From Thermodesulfobium narugense DSM 14796 (GTDB lineage Bacteria; Thermodesulfobiota; Thermodesulfobiia; Thermodesulfobiales; Thermodesulfobiaceae), in NCBI RefSeq assembly GCF_000212395.1, contig NC_015499.1, forward strand, positions 957,501 through 1,021,500: 64,000 nt of DNA, written 5' to 3'. Below are positions 34,955-44,818 of this stretch, in pieces. The notes under the pieces are model-generated. The model was not told the DNA's origin and made no database searches. It was given only the letters and a program-made list of their open reading frames with translations. The first letter of the stretch is position 1. The number at the start of each line of letters is the position of its first letter. The position numbers were made by a program, and so were the translations under genes.

Positions 34955-35387
34955 ATTTCTGGCAAATAAATTAATATGGATACCCTTTACAGCAAGTATT
35001 ATCGCTCAGATTTTAAAGATGTTTTACTATTGGAGGAAAAATCATAAAATCAATTTGAGGCACCTCACTGAAGCAGGAGGTATGCCATCTTCTCACAGTG
35101 CACTTGTTAGTTCTTTGGCTACTGTAATAGGAATCAAAGAAGGCTTAGATAGTTCATTATTTGCAGTTACAATAATTTTTGCCTTTATCGTAATGTACGA
35201 TGCTGCTGGCGTAAGACAAGCAGCTGGTAAACAAGCGAAAGTCTTAAATAAAATAATAAATGAACTTAGTCACAAATATTACTTTAGAGAAGAACACCTT
35301 AGAGAACTTATTGGACACACCCCTGTTGAAGTAATTGCCGGTTGTTTTTTAGGGATACTTGTTAGTTTGATACTTATGAAATACTAG
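34935..35387 (+). CDS. Divergent PAP2 family (DUF212) membrane protein
   Basis: A 150-residue membrane protein of the COG1963/DUF212 family, distantly related to PAP2 acid phosphatases. It has the family signature G-G-M-P-S-S-H-S-A-L-V-S-S-L-A and Y-D-A-A-G-V-R-Q-A-A-G-K-Q-A. G-H-T-P-V-E-V-I-A-G-C lies near the C-terminus, with about three to four membrane segments. It often neighbours isoprenoid genes, as here between a prenyl synthase and dxs. A role in removing pyrophosphate from prenyl lipids is plausible but unproven. Confidence 0.88.
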   Translation: MENYLNEFLANKLIWIPFTASIIAQILKMFYYWRKNHKINLRHLTEAGGMPSSHSALVSSLATVIGIKEGLDSSLFAVTIIFAFIVMYDAAGVRQAAGKQAKVLNKIINELSHKYYFREEHLRELIGHTPVEVIAGCFLGILVSLILMKY

Positions 35388-35421
35388 TTACTTGTCAGCG
35401 TTGAAAGGAGATTACTTTATT

Positions 35422-37323
35422 ATGGAAATTTTGAATAATCTAAAAGATCCAAAAGATGTTTCAAAATTAAGCATAGACGAAAAGTTAAAATTAGCAAAAG
35501 AAATAAGAAAAACGATCATCAAAACTGTTAGTAAGAATGGTGGACACTTATCTTCAAATTTAGGAGTTGTTGAATTAACAATAGCACTTCTGTCCAAATT
35601 GGATTTATCAAAAGACTTTGTTATATTTGACGTTGGGCACCAGATATATCCCTACAAACTATTGACAAACAGATTTGATAAATTTGCAACATTGAGACAA
35701 TACAATGGTATAAGCGGTTTTCCTAAAAGAGAAGAAAGCCCTTATGACTTTTTTGGAACTGGACATGCTGGTACTTCAATATCTGCTGCGCTTGGCGCTT
35801 GTATTGGAAAAGAACTGTTAAACAAAGAGGGTAAAGTGGTAGCTATAATTGGCGACGGCGCTATGACTTGTGGAATGGCTCTTGAAGCCTTTAATTATCT
35901 TGGACATACAAAATCCGACCTGACAGTGATACTAAATCACAACGAAATGTCTATCTCACCAAATGTAGGAGCACTAGCAAGAACGCTATTAGAACTTAGA
36001 ACCCATCCATTTTATAAAAATTTCAAATCAACAATAGAAACTCTTAGCAATAGATTACCAAATGGAAAAACATTTTTAGACTTCGCACTAAGATTTAGAG
36101 ATGCTTTTAAAGAAGTTCTTATTGGAAAGTGTTTCTTTGAGGAACTGGGTATAAATTATTATGGTCCGATAGATGGTCATAATCTAAAACTTCTAGAATA
36201 TACAATAGAAAGAACTCTTAATCATCCAGGTCCGAAAGTACTGCATGTAGTAACTAAAAAGGGTTACGGATACAAGATGTCTGAAGAGAACCCTACTTTT
36301 TATCATAGTGCACCTAAATTTGAAATCTCAACTGGAAAACCCATTCATAAGGATATATCTTTTACAAAAATATTTTCCGAAGAAATTGTAGAAATTGCCA
36401 GAAATGATAAAAACGTTGTTGCTATAACAGCTGCAATGCCAGATGGTACTGGTCTTACAAAATTCGCAAAAGAATTTCCTGATAGATTTTTTGATGTTGG
36501 AATTGCAGAACAACATGCAGTAACTTTTGCTGCAGGTTTGTCAACTCAAGGATTAAAACCTGTTGTTGCAATTTATTCTACTTTTTTACAAAGGGCCTAC
36601 GATCAAGTAATTCATGACGTAGCTTTACAAAATTTACCAGTAATATTTGTATTAGATAGATCTGGGTTGTGTGGACCTGATGGACCAACTCATCATGGTG
36701 CATTTGATGTTTCTTTCTTGATGCCAATACCAAACTTACATATTTTTGTTCCTTCCGATGAAATTGACCTAAAAAATATGTTAAGGCACTCTATAAATCT
36801 TAATAAACCAGTAATAATTAGATATCCAAAAGGTAAAATCTTATCAAAAAGAAGCAACGCATCGACAGATTTTGATGAACCAGAACTACTCAATAAAGGA
36901 AGCAAAATTGCTATATTATCAATAGGACCTATCTCTTGGAGATGTCTTGATATGTTAGAAAAGAACAATCTTACAAAAGAAGTAAGCATATTTGCATTCA
37001 AAAAAATAAAACCATGGAGTGAAAAAACTGAAAAAATTTTTAGAGAAATTTTAGAAACGCATCAAAAGATTATTACTGTTGAAGAAAATTCTACTATAGG
37101 CGGATTTGGTTCATATTGTCTGTTTATAGCATCAAAATTTGGACTAGCAGATAAATTCTTAGATATTTTAGGTTTCCCCGATTATTTTATGCCACATGGA
37201 GATAATGAATCAATATTAAAACAAATTGGCCTTGATGAAGAAAGTATCTTAAAATCTATAAATAATTTTCTAAATTTACAAATAACAAGTAAGAAATTAG
37301 AAAATATAGCAAAAAAATCTTAA
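35422..37323 (+). CDS. dxs: 1-deoxy-D-xylulose-5-phosphate synthase
   Basis: DXS makes DXP from pyruvate and glyceraldehyde 3-phosphate, opening the MEP isoprenoid pathway. The transketolase-like protein has F-D-V-G-H-Q, G-H-A-G-T-S-I-S-A-A-L-G, the thiamine-diphosphate motif G-D-G-A-M-T-C-G-M-A-L-E-A and D-R-S-G-L-C-G-P-D-G-P-T-H-H-G. I use ATG 35422, preceded by AAAGGAG at 11 bases; TTG 35392 also opens the frame. Length is about 633 residues. The neighbouring prenyl synthase uses its product line. Confidence 0.97.
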   Translation: MEILNNLKDPKDVSKLSIDEKLKLAKEIRKTIIKTVSKNGGHLSSNLGVVELTIALLSKLDLSKDFVIFDVGHQIYPYKLLTNRFDKFATLRQYNGISGFPKREESPYDFFGTGHAGTSISAALGACIGKELLNKEGKVVAIIGDGAMTCGMALEAFNYLGHTKSDLTVILNHNEMSISPNVGALARTLLELRTHPFYKNFKSTIETLSNRLPNGKTFLDFALRFRDAFKEVLIGKCFFEELGINYYGPIDGHNLKLLEYTIERTLNHPGPKVLHVVTKKGYGYKMSEENPTFYHSAPKFEISTGKPIHKDISFTKIFSEEIVEIARNDKNVVAITAAMPDGTGLTKFAKEFPDRFFDVGIAEQHAVTFAAGLSTQGLKPVVAIYSTFLQRAYDQVIHDVALQNLPVIFVLDRSGLCGPDGPTHHGAFDVSFLMPIPNLHIFVPSDEIDLKNMLRHSINLNKPVIIRYPKGKILSKRSNASTDFDEPELLNKGSKIAILSIGPISWRCLDMLEKNNLTKEVSIFAFKKIKPWSEKTEKIFREILETHQKIITVEENSTIGGFGSYCLFIASKFGLADKFLDILGFPDYFMPHGDNESILKQIGLDEESILKSINNFLNLQITSKKLENIAKKS

Positions 37324-37338
37324 CCTAAGGTGGTAAAA

Positions 37339-38136
37339 TTGGCAAATTATAATTTTTTAATTAAAATTAACCCCAAAAAACAATATAACTTAGATTTCTT
37401 ATATCAATTAAGTAAAAAATATAGTTTCTTTTCTATTGATAAAGAAACAAATTTAATTACAAACTTTCCGATTAAAAAAGAGGCTGATGCAATAATCACT
37501 TTTGGTGGTGATGGAACACTTTTAAGGTTAATTCATGAAATTAACCTTGAAAAACAAATACCAATATACGTTCTAGATCTTGGGAGGCTTGGTTTCTTAT
37601 CTACTGGTTCTGTTAACGAGTTAGAAGAGTTTCTCAAAAATTTTCCCTCTGTATACTCAGAAAGGATAAATCTTTTAGAGATAATGACTTTAGATAAAAT
37701 CAGATACGCACTTAATGAAATAATTTTTTCAAGATCTGATCCCTTAATGGTTCCATGGCTAATTAAAATTGACGGCATAACCTTTAAGATTTTTTCAGAT
37801 GGGATTATAGTTTCAACCTCGATTGGGTCTACTGCTTATTCTTATTCAGCAGGAGGCCCAATAGTAGAACATTTTTTTGATTGCATGATCATCACGCCAA
37901 TTTCCCCTAGAGATCCTCGCTGCAGGTCTATGGTTATTGAAAAAAAACCTGTAGAAATAGAATTTGACCCAAGATATGATACTCTTTACTATAGTGTAGA
38001 TGGACAATGTATAACGCCCTTAAAGGGCATAGAAAAATCTATAATAACGCCCTCTTCAAAATATATCACCCTTTTATTTAATAAAAAACCATCCTTTTTC
38101 AAAAAACTTAAAGAAAAGCTTACATGGGGTGCATGA
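37339..38136 (+). CDS. nadK: NAD kinase
   Basis: NadK phosphorylates NAD to NADP. The diagnostic G-G-D-G-T-L-L is near residue 57, with G-F-L-S-T in the next strand. I-D-G-I-T-F-K-I-F-S-D-G-I-I-V-S-T-S-I-G-S-T-A-Y and I-T-P-I-S-P lie downstream. I favour TTG 37339, five bases after AAGGTGG; GTG 37330 overlaps that ribosome binding site. It lies between dxs and recN, a common arrangement. Confidence 0.94.
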   Translation: MANYNFLIKINPKKQYNLDFLYQLSKKYSFFSIDKETNLITNFPIKKEADAIITFGGDGTLLRLIHEINLEKQIPIYVLDLGRLGFLSTGSVNELEEFLKNFPSVYSERINLLEIMTLDKIRYALNEIIFSRSDPLMVPWLIKIDGITFKIFSDGIIVSTSIGSTAYSYSAGGPIVEHFFDCMIITPISPRDPRCRSMVIEKKPVEIEFDPRYDTLYYSVDGQCITPLKGIEKSIITPSSKYITLLFNKKPSFFKKLKEKLTWGA

Positions 38137-38169
38137 TCTTAAACATAAATAAGTTTGAGGTATGGTCTT

Positions 38170-39855
38170 ATGCAAAATGAAATATTGAATCCAAATTTTA
38201 CTTCTGGAATAATTAAGAAATTAATAATTGATAATGCCATAATAATTGATAATATCAAAATTGAGCTTAGTTCGAAAATAAATGCATTAACCGGGGAAAC
38301 AGGTGCGGGAAAATCTTTGATAACTGGAGCTATAGCCTCATTTTTGGGAGAAAAAATCGTATTTACTCCCAAAAAAACTGAGAGTCCTTCAACTATAACC
38401 TTAGAAATTACCGGATTTTATAAAAATGAATCGGATGAGATAAAACAAGATGATATTAAAATAACAAAAATTACAAACCAAAACGGTAAAAGTACTTTTT
38501 ACGTAAACGATAAAATATCAAATTTAAAAACAATTAAATCTATTCTTGAATTTGTTGAAGTAACTGGTCAACATTCAAATCAATCAGTTCTTAAAAAGTC
38601 TTACCAAAACGAAATATTTGATTCTTTTTCAAATACTACTTCATTAAGAAAGTTATACCAGAAAGCTTTTGAAAATTATAAAGCTTTATCAGAAAAACTT
38701 TATAAAATAAATTCGAATTTAGATGAACTAAAGAACAGAAAGGAGATTTTACAAGACCTCTTAAAAATAATAGAAAAAGAGAACTTTTATCCTGGGGAAA
38801 TTAGCGAGTTAATACAAGAAAAAGATAGCCTTAAACAGTATGAATTAATAAATGAAGGACTTCAAAAAATCTTGGAAATTGTTTCGTATCCATCAAGTTT
38901 CTCTGACTATATGTCTTCAATATCAATTGAAATAAAAAAATTATCAAAATATGAAGAAATTGATGATTTGTTAAATTCTTTTATAAATTTTAAATCCTCT
39001 TATGAAAATTTTTGCGAACAAGTAGAGGCAAAAATTCAAAAAATGCCAGATTTTACAAACAGACTTATGTATATACAAGATAGACTATCTTCAGCAGAAA
39101 AAATTAGAAGAATCTTAAAGCTTCAAGAAATATCGCAAATAGAAGCAGCAAAAAATAATATTGAATCAGAAATAAATAAAATTCTAGACTTAGAAAGAGA
39201 AAAGGAACTACTAGAAATCGAATTAGAAAATTCTAAAAAAGAAATATTAAAATTATCAGGTGAGATTAGCAAAAAAAGAGCTGAAAACATAGAAACCTTT
39301 TCATACATGGTTGAAAATCAATTAAAAGACTTAGACATTCCTAATGCAAGATTTATGGCAATTTTTAGCGAACCCTTTAGCGAAATTAAGATAGATAACA
39401 AGTCCTTTTCAAAATATGGTGCAGAAGAAGTTGAATTCTACTTTAGTGCAAATCCTGAAATGCCTCTAGAAACGCTCAACAAAGTAGCTTCAGGAGGCGA
39501 GCTTTCAAGGATCGTAATTGCTCTTGAATTATTGAAAAACGAGAAGGATAAGAATTGTAAAACTTTTATATTTGACGAAATAGATGCTGGTATAGGTGGT
39601 TTTGCTGCAGTTAAATTGAGAGAAAAATTAATAGAATTGTCAAAATATAATCAAATATTGATAATTACACACCAAGCAAATATTGCAGCATGCGCAGATT
39701 TACATTTTAAAATTATAAAAGACCAAAAAAATAATATTACCCGAGTATTTGTAAAAAAATTGCATAGAGATGAGAGACTTGAAGAACTCTCAAGAATGCT
39801 ATCAGGTAATGTTAGCGAATATGGACTAAAACACGCAAAGGAGCTTCTAAAATGA
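38170..39855 (+). CDS. recN: DNA repair protein RecN
   Basis: RecN is an SMC-like ATPase acting in double-strand break repair. It has Walker A in L-T-G-E-T-G-A-G-K-S-L-I-T, V-T-G-Q-H-S-N-Q-S-V and a central coiled coil (about 150-370). The signature A-S-G-G-E-L-S-R-I-V and Walker B F-D-E-I-D-A-G-I-G-G follow. ATG 38170 lies nine bases after GAGG. Length is 561 residues. It overlaps pgeF by four bases. Confidence 0.95.
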   Translation: MQNEILNPNFTSGIIKKLIIDNAIIIDNIKIELSSKINALTGETGAGKSLITGAIASFLGEKIVFTPKKTESPSTITLEITGFYKNESDEIKQDDIKITKITNQNGKSTFYVNDKISNLKTIKSILEFVEVTGQHSNQSVLKKSYQNEIFDSFSNTTSLRKLYQKAFENYKALSEKLYKINSNLDELKNRKEILQDLLKIIEKENFYPGEISELIQEKDSLKQYELINEGLQKILEIVSYPSSFSDYMSSISIEIKKLSKYEEIDDLLNSFINFKSSYENFCEQVEAKIQKMPDFTNRLMYIQDRLSSAEKIRRILKLQEISQIEAAKNNIESEINKILDLEREKELLEIELENSKKEILKLSGEISKKRAENIETFSYMVENQLKDLDIPNARFMAIFSEPFSEIKIDNKSFSKYGAEEVEFYFSANPEMPLETLNKVASGGELSRIVIALELLKNEKDKNCKTFIFDEIDAGIGGFAAVKLREKLIELSKYNQILIITHQANIAACADLHFKIIKDQKNNITRVFVKKLHRDERLEELSRMLSGNVSEYGLKHAKELLK

Positions 39856-40619
39856 GTGAACAATTGAATTATCCTTTTATTTTCAATTCTCAATCACTTA
39901 TACAGGATGAAAGGCTTTTGCATTTAGGAATAAAACATGGATTTTCAACAAGATTAAACGGAGTAAGCCAAAAGCCATATGATAGTTTGAACTTATCTTT
40001 TCAAACAGGCGATTTGCCTGAAAATGTTATTGAAAATCGCAAAATATTAAGCTCACAAACACATGTTGAAACTAGTTGGTGTGAGGCAGAACAAATTCAC
40101 TCGTTCTACGTTGCACAAGTTTCTAGTGCAGAAACTATAAAAAGAGCAGATGGGTTAATCACTTCTAAAAACAATTTACCCCTTTTTGTAAAAACAGCTG
40201 ACTGTTATCCTGTTCTTATTACAGAAAAGAGAAGAAGCTTTATTGCAGTGCTCCACATTGGTTGGAGAGGATTATATAAAGGCATAATAGAATCTTTTTT
40301 TGATATAATAAAATTTGGAAGAATCAAACCTCAAAATCTCATTGTCTCAATTGGACCTGGGATATCATGGAAACATCTCGAAGTTGATAAAGATATTGCA
40401 GAATCATTTGAAGCTCATGAAGACCTCTCTTTTCACGTAAAAAAACATGAAGAAAAGTATTTTATTGACATAGCAGGTGGAATTGAACATATATTTAGAA
40501 AATATGACGTTTTTGATATTTGTTCATTAAAACTTTGTACATACGAAAGAGAAGACCTTTTCTTTTCATATCGCAGAAGTAAAGTTACCGGAAGACAAGG
40601 GGCAATAATATCATTTTAA
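39852..40619 (+). CDS. pgeF: Peptidoglycan editing factor PgeF / LACC1-type purine nucleosidase-like protein
   Basis: A 255-residue multicopper-oxidase-like-fold protein of the YfiH/LACC1 family. It shows K-H-G-F-S-T-R, Q-I-H-S, K-T-A-D-C-Y-P-V-L-I, H-I-G-W-R-G and S-I-G-P-G-I, carrying the metal or catalytic Cys and His. Members act on purine nucleosides, and E. coli YfiH prevents misincorporation in peptidoglycan. It is last in the smc operon and its end lies nine bases from the convergent hom stop. Confidence 0.9.
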   Translation: MSEQLNYPFIFNSQSLIQDERLLHLGIKHGFSTRLNGVSQKPYDSLNLSFQTGDLPENVIENRKILSSQTHVETSWCEAEQIHSFYVAQVSSAETIKRADGLITSKNNLPLFVKTADCYPVLITEKRRSFIAVLHIGWRGLYKGIIESFFDIIKFGRIKPQNLIVSIGPGISWKHLEVDKDIAESFEAHEDLSFHVKKHEEKYFIDIAGGIEHIFRKYDVFDICSLKLCTYEREDLFFSYRRSKVTGRQGAIISF

Positions 40620-40627
40620 AACAATGT

Positions 40628-41893
40628 TCAATCTTCATAAACTCTAAGTGTCAAGGCTATCTCTTTTACACTATCAACTAATTTTAGATCTTCTATAGAC
40701 TTATAAAAATTTTGTTCGTTACACTGATGCAAAATGAATACTAATTCGGCAAAACCTTTATCGCTTGTTTTTTGAACCATACTCTTTATACTTACATTAT
40801 GATCTGCTAGAACTTTAGCAATCTTCGCAAGAACTCCAGGATTATCTTTAACAATGGTTCTCAAATAAAATCTAGAAAATAGTTCATTTGGTTTCAATAT
40901 TATAGCTTTTGACTTTATATTACCAGAAAGCCTATGTGTATGAGAATTTCTTATATGCCAGCTAATATCCATGATATCACTTGCAACAGCTGAAGCTGTA
41001 GGATTTCCACCTGCCCCTTGGCCATAAAACATTACCGATCCTACGAAATCACCCTTTACTAATATAGAATTCATATTATTACTAACAGAAGCTAAGGGAT
41101 GTGAAAAAGGAAGTAACATTGGATATACTCTTATATCATATTTATTATCTTTAACACATGACCTTGCAATAAGCTTAATTTTATATCCCAGATCTCTTGC
41201 ATATAAAACGTCTTTAAGACTAATATTGCTTATACCCTCTGAAGAAAGCTCATTTATATCTATAAGTATACCAAAAGATACAGACGACAAGATGGCAATT
41301 TTATAAAGCGCATCCATTCCAGAAAGATCAGATTCCGGGTTAGCTTCAGCATAACCCTTTTCTTGAGCCTGTTTTAAAGCACTTTCAAACTCAAAACCTT
41401 CATCTAATTTTGTTAATATATAATTAGTAGTACCATTTAAGATACCCATAATTTCTTTTATTCTGTTTGCAGCCAAACATACCTTTAGTGGCCTAACAAT
41501 TGGAATTCCACCACCAACAGCAGCTTCAAAATATATAGGGACTCTTTTTTTATCTGCAAGAGCAAATATTTCGTTTGGATACTTTGCTAGTACTTCTTTA
41601 TTTGCCGTAACAACTGGAATATTATTTTCCAACGATTTGATGATATATTCGAGTGCAGGATGTACAGATCCGATTAATTCAACTATTATATCTGGCTTTA
41701 AAGAAAGTATTTCTTCAAAAGAAGATGCTAAATATACTTCTTTTTTCAAATGTTTAGATTTATCCCTGACAAGAGCACCTACTATTTCAAAATTTTCCCC
41801 AATTTTTTGATAAATTATATCCTTATTATTTCTAATAATATTTAAAACACTCGTTCCTACATTTCCCAATCCTAAAATAGCTATTCTAATCAC
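40628..41893 (-). CDS. hom: Homoserine dehydrogenase
   Basis: Hom reduces aspartate semialdehyde to homoserine for threonine and methionine. The NAD-binding I-L-G-L-G-N-V-G opens the protein, followed by T-A-N-K-E-V-L-A. The catalytic domain has G-G-G-I-P-I-V-R-P, G-I-L-N-G-T-T-N-Y-I-L and D-L-S-G-M-D-A. Residues from about 345 form an ACT domain (D-N-P-G-V-L-A-K-I-A), suggesting threonine feedback. Length is 421 residues. Start GTG 41893. It is 20 bases downstream of nadE. Confidence 0.96.
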   Translation of the reverse strand: MIRIAILGLGNVGTSVLNIIRNNKDIIYQKIGENFEIVGALVRDKSKHLKKEVYLASSFEEILSLKPDIIVELIGSVHPALEYIIKSLENNIPVVTANKEVLAKYPNEIFALADKKRVPIYFEAAVGGGIPIVRPLKVCLAANRIKEIMGILNGTTNYILTKLDEGFEFESALKQAQEKGYAEANPESDLSGMDALYKIAILSSVSFGILIDINELSSEGISNISLKDVLYARDLGYKIKLIARSCVKDNKYDIRVYPMLLPFSHPLASVSNNMNSILVKGDFVGSVMFYGQGAGGNPTASAVASDIMDISWHIRNSHTHRLSGNIKSKAIILKPNELFSRFYLRTIVKDNPGVLAKIAKVLADHNVSIKSMVQKTSDKGFAELVFILHQCNEQNFYKSIEDLKLVDSVKEIALTLRVYED

Positions 41894-41913
41894 TCAAAAA
41901 GCCTCCTTAAATT

Positions 41914-43572
41914 TTATATATCCTCTAACTTTGGCCTCATAGCTATTGGATACCTTCTGCCATAGCCAAAAGCTTTTCCCGTAACCTTTAAAGTAGGAGG
42001 AGCCTGTCTTCTTTTATACTCATTCTTAATAACCATTGAAACTACTTCTGTCACAGTATTTCGATCGAAACCATAAGAAATAATTTCATTTATTGATTTT
42101 GCTTCTTCAATAAATAATTTTAAAATTTTATCCAAAATTTCATAAGGTGGCAATTTTTCTTGATCATATTGCCCCGGTCTTAATTCAGCAGAAGGTTTTT
42201 TTATAAAAACTCTTTCAGGAATAACTTTTTTCTTAGAATTTATCCATCTTGCTATTTTATAAACATCTTCTTTGTATACATCTGAAATAACAGCTAAACC
42301 GCCTGCCAAGTCGCCATATAACGTTGTATAACCAACTGCCATTTCAGATTTATTCCCAGTACTTAACAAAAGCTTTCCAAATTTGTTTGAGACAGCCATT
42401 AATAAATTTCCTCTTATTCGTGCCTGAAGATTCTCTTCTGTAACATCTTTTTTATATCCTTTAAAAATATCTGCTAAAGATTCATCATAAGATTTCATTA
42501 ACGGTTCAATCGGAATTATAACGGACCTAATGTTTAGATTTTTAGAAAGTTCTAAGGCATCTTCTAAACTCTCCTTTGAATTGTAGGGGGAATTCATAAT
42601 AAGACCCATTACATTATCACTGCCAAAAGCATCACATGCTATACAAGCAGTTAATGAAGAGTCTATCCCACCACTAAGTCCTAATACTGCTCCATTAAAA
42701 TTCGTTTTTTTCCCGTACTCCTTTAAACCAAATACTAAAGCCTTATACATTAGTTCGGTAACATCAAAATTTTCATTTAAAGAATGACTTTCAAAACTTA
42801 TTATGTCGGTATCTAAATATGAAATATCTTCTTCAAAAAAAGATGCTAAATATCTTAGTTCACCCATACTCGTCATAAAAAAACTTGCACCATCAAAAAT
42901 TAATTCATCATTTGCTCCAACACAATTCACGTAAAGCAGATCAAATTTGAATTCTTTAGTAATATTTGAAAAAATTTCTTTTCTTTGATTAAACTTCATA
43001 TAGTGATATGGTGATGCTGATATATTAATTGCTAAATCAATTTTTTGCTTATCTTTATTTTTACACAGTGCGTCCTTAATAGGATTTTTGCCATATAAAT
43101 ATCCTTCCTTTCCTAACCCCCATAAATCCTCACAAATTGTTATAAGAATATTTTTGTTTGCTATATTTATAAAAAATGGACTATCTCCAGGTTCAAAATA
43201 TCTTGTTTCATCAAATACGTCATAATATGGTAAAAGAATCTTCCTTGCACAGCCAATAATTTTTCTATTTTTAGCCAAAATTCCTACATTATAAATTTTT
43301 CTACCTACTTTATCGTTTTCCTGAATAGAACCAAAAAGGATTGGGATATCTTTAGTTAAATCAACAATCAGTTCGTTATATTTAAAAGCTCTTTTGCAAA
43401 AATTATCTCTCTCTAACAAATCCTTAGGTGGATAACCAGTCACTACCATCTCAGGTAATACTACAAGATCAGCATTAACTTCTAATCCTTTTTTGTAAGC
43501 ATCCTGTATTAATTTAAAATTGTATTCAAAATTCCCAATAATGGGATTAACTTGACCAATAACTATCTTCAA
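41914..43572 (-). CDS. nadE: Glutamine-dependent NAD+ synthetase
   Basis: NadE amidates nicotinic acid adenine dinucleotide. The N-terminal nitrilase-type glutaminase domain has the Glu-Lys-Cys triad in L-P-E-M, R-K-I-L-L-P and T-I-C-E-D-L-W. The C-terminal synthetase domain (from about 275) has the ATP loop L-S-G-G-I-D-S-S-L-T, then S-T-G-N-K-S-E and P-S-A-E-L-R-P-G-Q. Length is 552 residues, the fused form. Start is TTG 43572 after GGAGG. Confidence 0.96.
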   Translation of the reverse strand: MKIVIGQVNPIIGNFEYNFKLIQDAYKKGLEVNADLVVLPEMVVTGYPPKDLLERDNFCKRAFKYNELIVDLTKDIPILFGSIQENDKVGRKIYNVGILAKNRKIIGCARKILLPYYDVFDETRYFEPGDSPFFINIANKNILITICEDLWGLGKEGYLYGKNPIKDALCKNKDKQKIDLAINISASPYHYMKFNQRKEIFSNITKEFKFDLLYVNCVGANDELIFDGASFFMTSMGELRYLASFFEEDISYLDTDIISFESHSLNENFDVTELMYKALVFGLKEYGKKTNFNGAVLGLSGGIDSSLTACIACDAFGSDNVMGLIMNSPYNSKESLEDALELSKNLNIRSVIIPIEPLMKSYDESLADIFKGYKKDVTEENLQARIRGNLLMAVSNKFGKLLLSTGNKSEMAVGYTTLYGDLAGGLAVISDVYKEDVYKIARWINSKKKVIPERVFIKKPSAELRPGQYDQEKLPPYEILDKILKLFIEEAKSINEIISYGFDRNTVTEVVSMVIKNEYKRRQAPPTLKVTGKAFGYGRRYPIAMRPKLEDI

Positions 43573-43649
43573 TATTTTCCTCCATTTTCACTGTACAAAT
43601 TAATTCAAGCAAATTCTTTTCATAATTTTTCATAATAATATATTAAATA

Positions 43650-44768
43650 TTAATTATATTTGACAAGCGAGGTAATTAAAATGTCAGTGCCTATCTTTTT
43701 TGTCTTCAACGAATCTAGTACTACTGTGTTTTGATCAATCTCAAATCCTGCTCCAGAAAATGGTGTAGGTGAATTTTTACCACCTAAAATCTTTGGAGCA
43801 ATGAAAAAGTTTAATTCATCAATTAATCTGTTTTTCAACATATGGCAAGCAAGGGAACCCCCTCCTTCAAGCAAAATTTTTATAAGGTTCTTCTTAAAAA
43901 GTTCTTTCATTAGATCTACATAAAAATTTTTTTCTTCTACTTCAAGTACCTCTACCCCTTGACTTTCAATCTGATCTGTTACCTTATTTCTAAAACCTTT
44001 TTGTATTACAAGAATTGTGTGCCCCTCATTAGGTGTATTAAAAACCATTAAATCCTTTGGAAGAGCAGCTTTTGGATCTATTATTACTCTATTTACCTTC
44101 TTTTGCACTCCTTTCAGTCTTATATTTAAAAGCGGATCATCAAAAATTGCAGTCCTATAACCAACTATAATTGCATCACACTCAGCACGAAGTTCATGAA
44201 CATATTTTCTTGATTTAACTGAAGATATATATTTACTTTTGAAATTATGGTCTGCAGTTTTACCGTCCAAAGTCATAGCACACTTATATATCAACCATGG
44301 CATTGATTTTTCCATTGCTTTAAAAAAATGCCTGTTAATAAACCTAGCTTCTTTTTCTAAGATACCCGTATAAACTTCTATCCCAGCATATTTTAATATT
44401 TCAACAGATTTTCCGTTCATTTTAGGGTTTGGATCAAGGGTAGCTATAAATACTCTTTTTATTCCAGAAGAAATTATCTTTGAAGTACAAGAAGGAGTTT
44501 TACCGTAATGAAGACATGGTTCCAATGTAACGTATAAATCAGCACCACTAAAGTCTATATATTTCGGTTTTAAGGCATTTGCTTCAGCATGGGGTTCACC
44601 GTAAGCTCTATGATAGCCCTGAGAAATAATTTTTTTGTCTTTTACCACAATACAGCCCACCATGGGATTAGGAGATGTGTAATATTTTCCATTTAATGCA
44701 AGATCTAGAGCCTTTTTCATAAAAGATTCATGCAAAACCATTTCACTTTTAACATATTTTTCCGACAT
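43650..44768 (-). CDS. ribD: Riboflavin biosynthesis bifunctional deaminase/reductase RibD
   Basis: RibD deaminates and then reduces the pyrimidine intermediate of riboflavin synthesis. The N-terminal cytidine-deaminase-like domain has H-A-E-A-N-A-L and P-C-L-H-Y-G-K-T-P-S-C zinc ligands. The C-terminal reductase domain has L-D-G-K-T-A and L-L-E-G-G-G-S-L-A. ATG 44768 lies five bases after AAGGAG and is preferred over an upstream start at 44798. Length is 372 residues. No other rib genes adjoin; it follows rlmN instead. Confidence 0.95.
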   Translation of the reverse strand: MSEKYVKSEMVLHESFMKKALDLALNGKYYTSPNPMVGCIVVKDKKIISQGYHRAYGEPHAEANALKPKYIDFSGADLYVTLEPCLHYGKTPSCTSKIISSGIKRVFIATLDPNPKMNGKSVEILKYAGIEVYTGILEKEARFINRHFFKAMEKSMPWLIYKCAMTLDGKTADHNFKSKYISSVKSRKYVHELRAECDAIIVGYRTAIFDDPLLNIRLKGVQKKVNRVIIDPKAALPKDLMVFNTPNEGHTILVIQKGFRNKVTDQIESQGVEVLEVEEKNFYVDLMKELFKKNLIKILLEGGGSLACHMLKNRLIDELNFFIAPKILGGKNSPTPFSGAGFEIDQNTVVLDSLKTKKIGTDILITSLVKYN

Positions 44769-44818
44769 AATTGCTCCTTCTACCCCCTTTTCTATCAAAT
44801 AAATTATATAAAAGCAAC